A stretch of DNA of 7,741 nucleotides, from NCBI GenBank assembly GCA_002352135.1, contig DEHW01000245.1, positions 7,476-15,216 of the forward strand, given 5' to 3'. Below the pieces are notes generated by a model. The model was not told where the DNA came from. It worked only from the letters and a program-made list of their open reading frames with translations, and made no database searches. Below, piece by piece: positions 6,380 through 7,741 of the stretch. Positions within the stretch are counted from its first letter, which is position 1. Each line of letters opens with the position of its first letter. A program made the translations under genes and the position numbers. Origin of the DNA: Lysobacterales bacterium UBA2790 (GTDB lineage Bacteria > Pseudomonadota > Gammaproteobacteria > Xanthomonadales > Xanthomonadaceae).

Positions 6380-6404
6380 CGCCTCGGATTGTCCCGCCGA
6401 GGCG
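6380..6404 (+). terminator. Possible terminator between convergent operons
   Basis: A perfect eight-base stem, CGCCTCGG and CCGAGGCG, with a nine-base loop starts 24 bases after the kinase stop. It is followed on the plus strand by AGTTCTTCAGTTT, a weak T-rich tract. It also lies just past the DUF2149 stop on the minus strand, where no T-tract follows. It probably acts, if at all, on the plus-strand operon. Confidence 0.45.
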
Positions 6405-6410
6405 AGTTCT

Positions 6411-6749
6411 TCAGTTTGGCTGCTTTTTCTGCCCCTCACCCTCCGGCACATACACCATCGAGCCATCCTTCATCATGTAGGCCACGCCTGCCTTGCGGCC
6501 TTCGCCTGCGCCGATGTCGCCGGTGCTTTCGTAGCGTTCGATCTTCTCGCCTTGTTTGACGATGACTTGCATGTTGGGTTGGCCAGGGTTGCGGATCAGG
6601 GTGTAGTCCTCGTTGGTGGCGGGGCTGAAGGGGCTTTGCGCCATGGCGAGCAGCAGGGCGGCGACGAGGACGAGGAAGACGTCGATCAGGTTGACGACCG
6701 AGAGGATCGGGTCGTCTTCGCCATCTTCGAGCAGGCGCAGGCGGCTCAT
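6411..6749 (-). CDS. DUF2149 protein, ExbD-like membrane-anchored partner of an ExbB-like channel
   Basis: This 112-residue protein has a short acidic N-terminus (EDGEDDP), one membrane helix at about 20-37 (VVNLIDVFLVLVAALLLAM) and a C-terminal domain predicted to be periplasmic. Asp23 sits at the start of the helix in an LIDVFLVL context, like the essential membrane aspartate of ExbD/TolR. The soluble domain carries GQPNMQVIVKQGEKIE, STGDIGAGEGRK, AYMM and DGSMVYVPE, the DUF2149 signature. The ATG at 6749 overlaps the stop of the ExbB-like gene by four bases (ATGA), so the pair is coupled. A longer frame upstream to 6836 runs inside the ExbB-like gene and is not used. It is inferred to form an energy-transducing pair with that protein, serving the CobN-like chelatase encoded first. 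A second, truncated copy lies at 3172-3417. Confidence 0.9.
   Translation of the reverse strand: MSRLRLLEDGEDDPILSVVNLIDVFLVLVAALLLAMAQSPFSPATNEDYTLIRNPGQPNMQVIVKQGEKIERYESTGDIGAGEGRKAGVAYMMKDGSMVYVPEGEGQKKQPN
6423..6614 (-). repeat. Direct repeat copy 2 (inside the intact DUF2149 gene)
   Basis: This 192-bp block pairs with 3175-3366 without gaps at an offset of 3,248 bases and 166 matches. It covers the last soluble-domain codons up to the lysines near the C-terminus. The membrane-helix part (about 6640-6690) is not duplicated. Confidence 0.92.
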
Positions 6750-7282
6750 GCGGGCAGGTCTCCGGCAACGACTTCGGCGTGTTCGGTGGGGCGACGCAAG
6801 CGCTGTTCGATATGACTCAACTCCTGCGCATACCAACGTCGCCGCACGCTGACGACCCAGAAGGTCAGTGCCGAGGCGATCAGCGCGAGGATCACCGCCG
6901 AGAAGGCGATCATCAGGCCGCGCGAGACATCGCCGAGGTTGCCATCGGAAAGACCTTTCAACGCGGGTCCCATCGGGATCATGGTGGCAACCAGTCCCAG
7001 CAGCGGGGCGACGCGCGAGGTAATGCGGGCGAGTTCGATGCGTTGCACGGCGACGGCTTCGAGTTCAGCGAGACTGAGTCGCGGTTGTTGCTGATGCAGC
7101 CACTGCATTTCGAAGCCGCTGGCGATGCCGCGTCGGCGTTGCCGCCATTGCCAGAGGAATGCGCCCAGTGCGACGAAGGCGTAGGCGAACAGAATGAACA
7201 CGGCGGCCAATACCGGGATCAGGAACAACTGGGCGAGTTCATACATCGCCAGCTCAAGCTGGCTGCCAATCGGGTTACTCAC
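6746..7282 (-). CDS. MotA/TolQ/ExbB-family proton channel protein
   Basis: This 178-residue protein has three predicted membrane helices at about 15-43, 90-110 and 121-146. The family motif RVAPLLGLVATMIPMGPALKGL lies at helix 2 and GLMIAFSAVILALIASALTF at helix 3. These match the channel-forming core of ExbB/TolQ, where helices line a proton path shared with an ExbD-like partner. At 178 residues it is shorter than E. coli ExbB (244). The GTG at 7282 is chosen over the TTG at 7288, because AAGGAG lies six bases before the GTG but directly abuts the TTG. The cobN-like gene ends 40 bases upstream and the DUF2149 gene overlaps downstream, so this is the middle gene of a three-gene unit. In MotA/TolQ/ExbB systems the proton-motive force drives work across the periplasm. 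Here the client is inferred to be the CobN-like protein or an outer-membrane receptor. Confidence 0.92.
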   Translation of the reverse strand: MSNPIGSQLELAMYELAQLFLIPVLAAVFILFAYAFVALGAFLWQWRQRRRGIASGFEMQWLHQQQPRLSLAELEAVAVQRIELARITSRVAPLLGLVATMIPMGPALKGLSDGNLGDVSRGLMIAFSAVILALIASALTFWVVSVRRRWYAQELSHIEQRLRRPTEHAEVVAGDLPA

Positions 7283-7288
7283 GAACAA

Positions 7289-7294
7289 CTCCTT
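7289..7294 (-). promoter_or_regulatory. Ribosome-binding site fixing the ExbB-like gene start at GTG 7282
   Basis: AAGGAG on the minus strand is spaced six bases from the GTG at 7282. The in-frame TTG at 7288 follows it with no spacer and cannot use it. Confidence 0.8.
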
Positions 7295-7322
7295 GCAATG
7301 CGGGGCAGTGGCGAAGTGGGTT

Positions 7323-7741
7323 TCAGGACGAAGACGGAATCGGTGCCGTGGCGCGTCGCGATTGTTGCCAGCCGCCGACGACGAGCAGCGCCAACAAGGC
7401 GAGAGGTGCCAACAGGCTCAGTAGTGAGGGCTGGAATTCGCCTTGGGTGACGTTTTGCAGATGCTGGCCCTGCACGTTTTCCAGCGGCGTCACCGGCGCG
7501 GGCTGTGCGGGAGCGGGGACCGCGTTCAGGCCAAAGCCGACGAACTCGGCCAGCGCCGCATTGGTGGTCTGCAGGTCGAAGCGCTGTTGCAGATCGCTAT
7601 AGCGCTGCTTGAGTTCGTCGAGGGTCTGCGCGTCGGTCTGCCAATAGCCTTGCCGCGCCGCTTCAAGCATGCGTTCGATGACCTGGGCGAGGGCTTGCGG
7701 ATTCTCGCGCTCGAACCATTCGCGCACGCCCAGATCGTATT
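7323..7741 (-). CDS. CobN-like chelatase large subunit, C-terminal end with membrane anchor, cut by window edge
   Basis: The last 138 residues of a protein that should exceed 1,200 residues are visible. The opening YDLGVREWFERENPQALAQVIERML and AARQGYW match the C-terminal end of CobN-type cobaltochelatase/magnesium-chelatase large subunits. After the conserved end, about residue 70 of this fragment, come a Pro/Ala-rich linker (PAPAQPAPVTP), a Gln/Asn-rich stretch and a hydrophobic helix at about 105-122 (LLSLLAPLALLALLVV). The tail QQSRRATAPIPSSS follows. Classical cytosolic CobN lacks such an anchor. The positive tail suggests the C-terminus is cytoplasmic and the catalytic part periplasmic. 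Association with ExbB-like and DUF2149 genes resembles the HmuS group (heme dechelatase/uptake) of Bacteroidetes. The reaction (metal insertion or removal) and the tetrapyrrole cannot be decided from this piece. Confidence 0.87.
   Translation of the reverse strand, partial: YDLGVREWFERENPQALAQVIERMLEAARQGYWQTDAQTLDELKQRYSDLQQRFDLQTTNAALAEFVGFGLNAVPAPAQPAPVTPLENVQGQHLQNVTQGEFQPSLLSLLAPLALLALLVVGGWQQSRRATAPIPSSS

Noticed and set aside
7283..7288. TTG start for the ExbB-like protein
   Set aside because: The AAGGAG site directly abuts the TTG, leaving no spacing. The GTG six bases downstream is properly placed.

Overview
The window is GC-rich, tightly packed bacterial DNA with short overlaps between operon genes. 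Its gene families (an RND efflux pump with a lipoprotein adaptor, an OmpR/PhoQ-type two-component system, an ExbB-like channel) point to a Gram-negative proteobacterium. Nothing here fixes the genus. No RNA genes, insertion sequences, CRISPR arrays or integrases are visible. No stretch over 300 bases lacks a gene.

Region 1 (1-3171, minus strand) is an efflux locus. A TetR-family regulator (2437-3054) is followed by a periplasmic adaptor lipoprotein (1247-2356) and the N-terminal 416 residues of an RND/HAE1-type pump (1-1250, running off the left edge). A near-consensus sigma-70 promoter for adaptor and pump lies in the 80-bp gap after tetR and is overlaid by a perfect inverted repeat, GTGACCATT-N6-AATGGTCAC. 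The same skeleton, GTGAC-N14-GTCAC, recurs upstream of tetR. This suggests one regulator controls both the pump operon and itself.

Region 2 (3172-6410) is a sensory cassette. A secreted protein with two PepSY-like repeats (minus, 3433-3879) is divergent from a plus-strand operon of a second, very acidic PepSY-like secreted protein, an OmpR-type response regulator and a PhoQ-like histidine kinase. The operon genes overlap by 1 and 4 bases. A near-consensus promoter at 3965-3993 drives the operon and a weak hairpin at 6380-6404 may end it.

Region 3 (6411-7741, minus strand) is the end of a cobN-exbB-DUF2149 operon. It holds the C-terminus of a CobN-like chelatase with a C-terminal membrane anchor, a small MotA/TolQ/ExbB-like channel protein, and a DUF2149 protein with ExbD-like topology. 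The arrangement resembles the heme-utilisation HmuS/HmuU/HmuV set of Bacteroidetes more than a cytosolic cobalamin-synthesis cobaltochelatase.

The most unusual structure is a direct repeat. The last 64 codons of the DUF2149 gene occur twice in the same orientation with no gaps, at 3175-3366 and 6423-6614 (166 of 192 bases identical), and these copies bracket the PepSY/two-component cassette. The 3175-3366 copy lacks the membrane anchor and looks like a decaying remnant, so the cassette sits between a broken and an intact DUF2149 gene.
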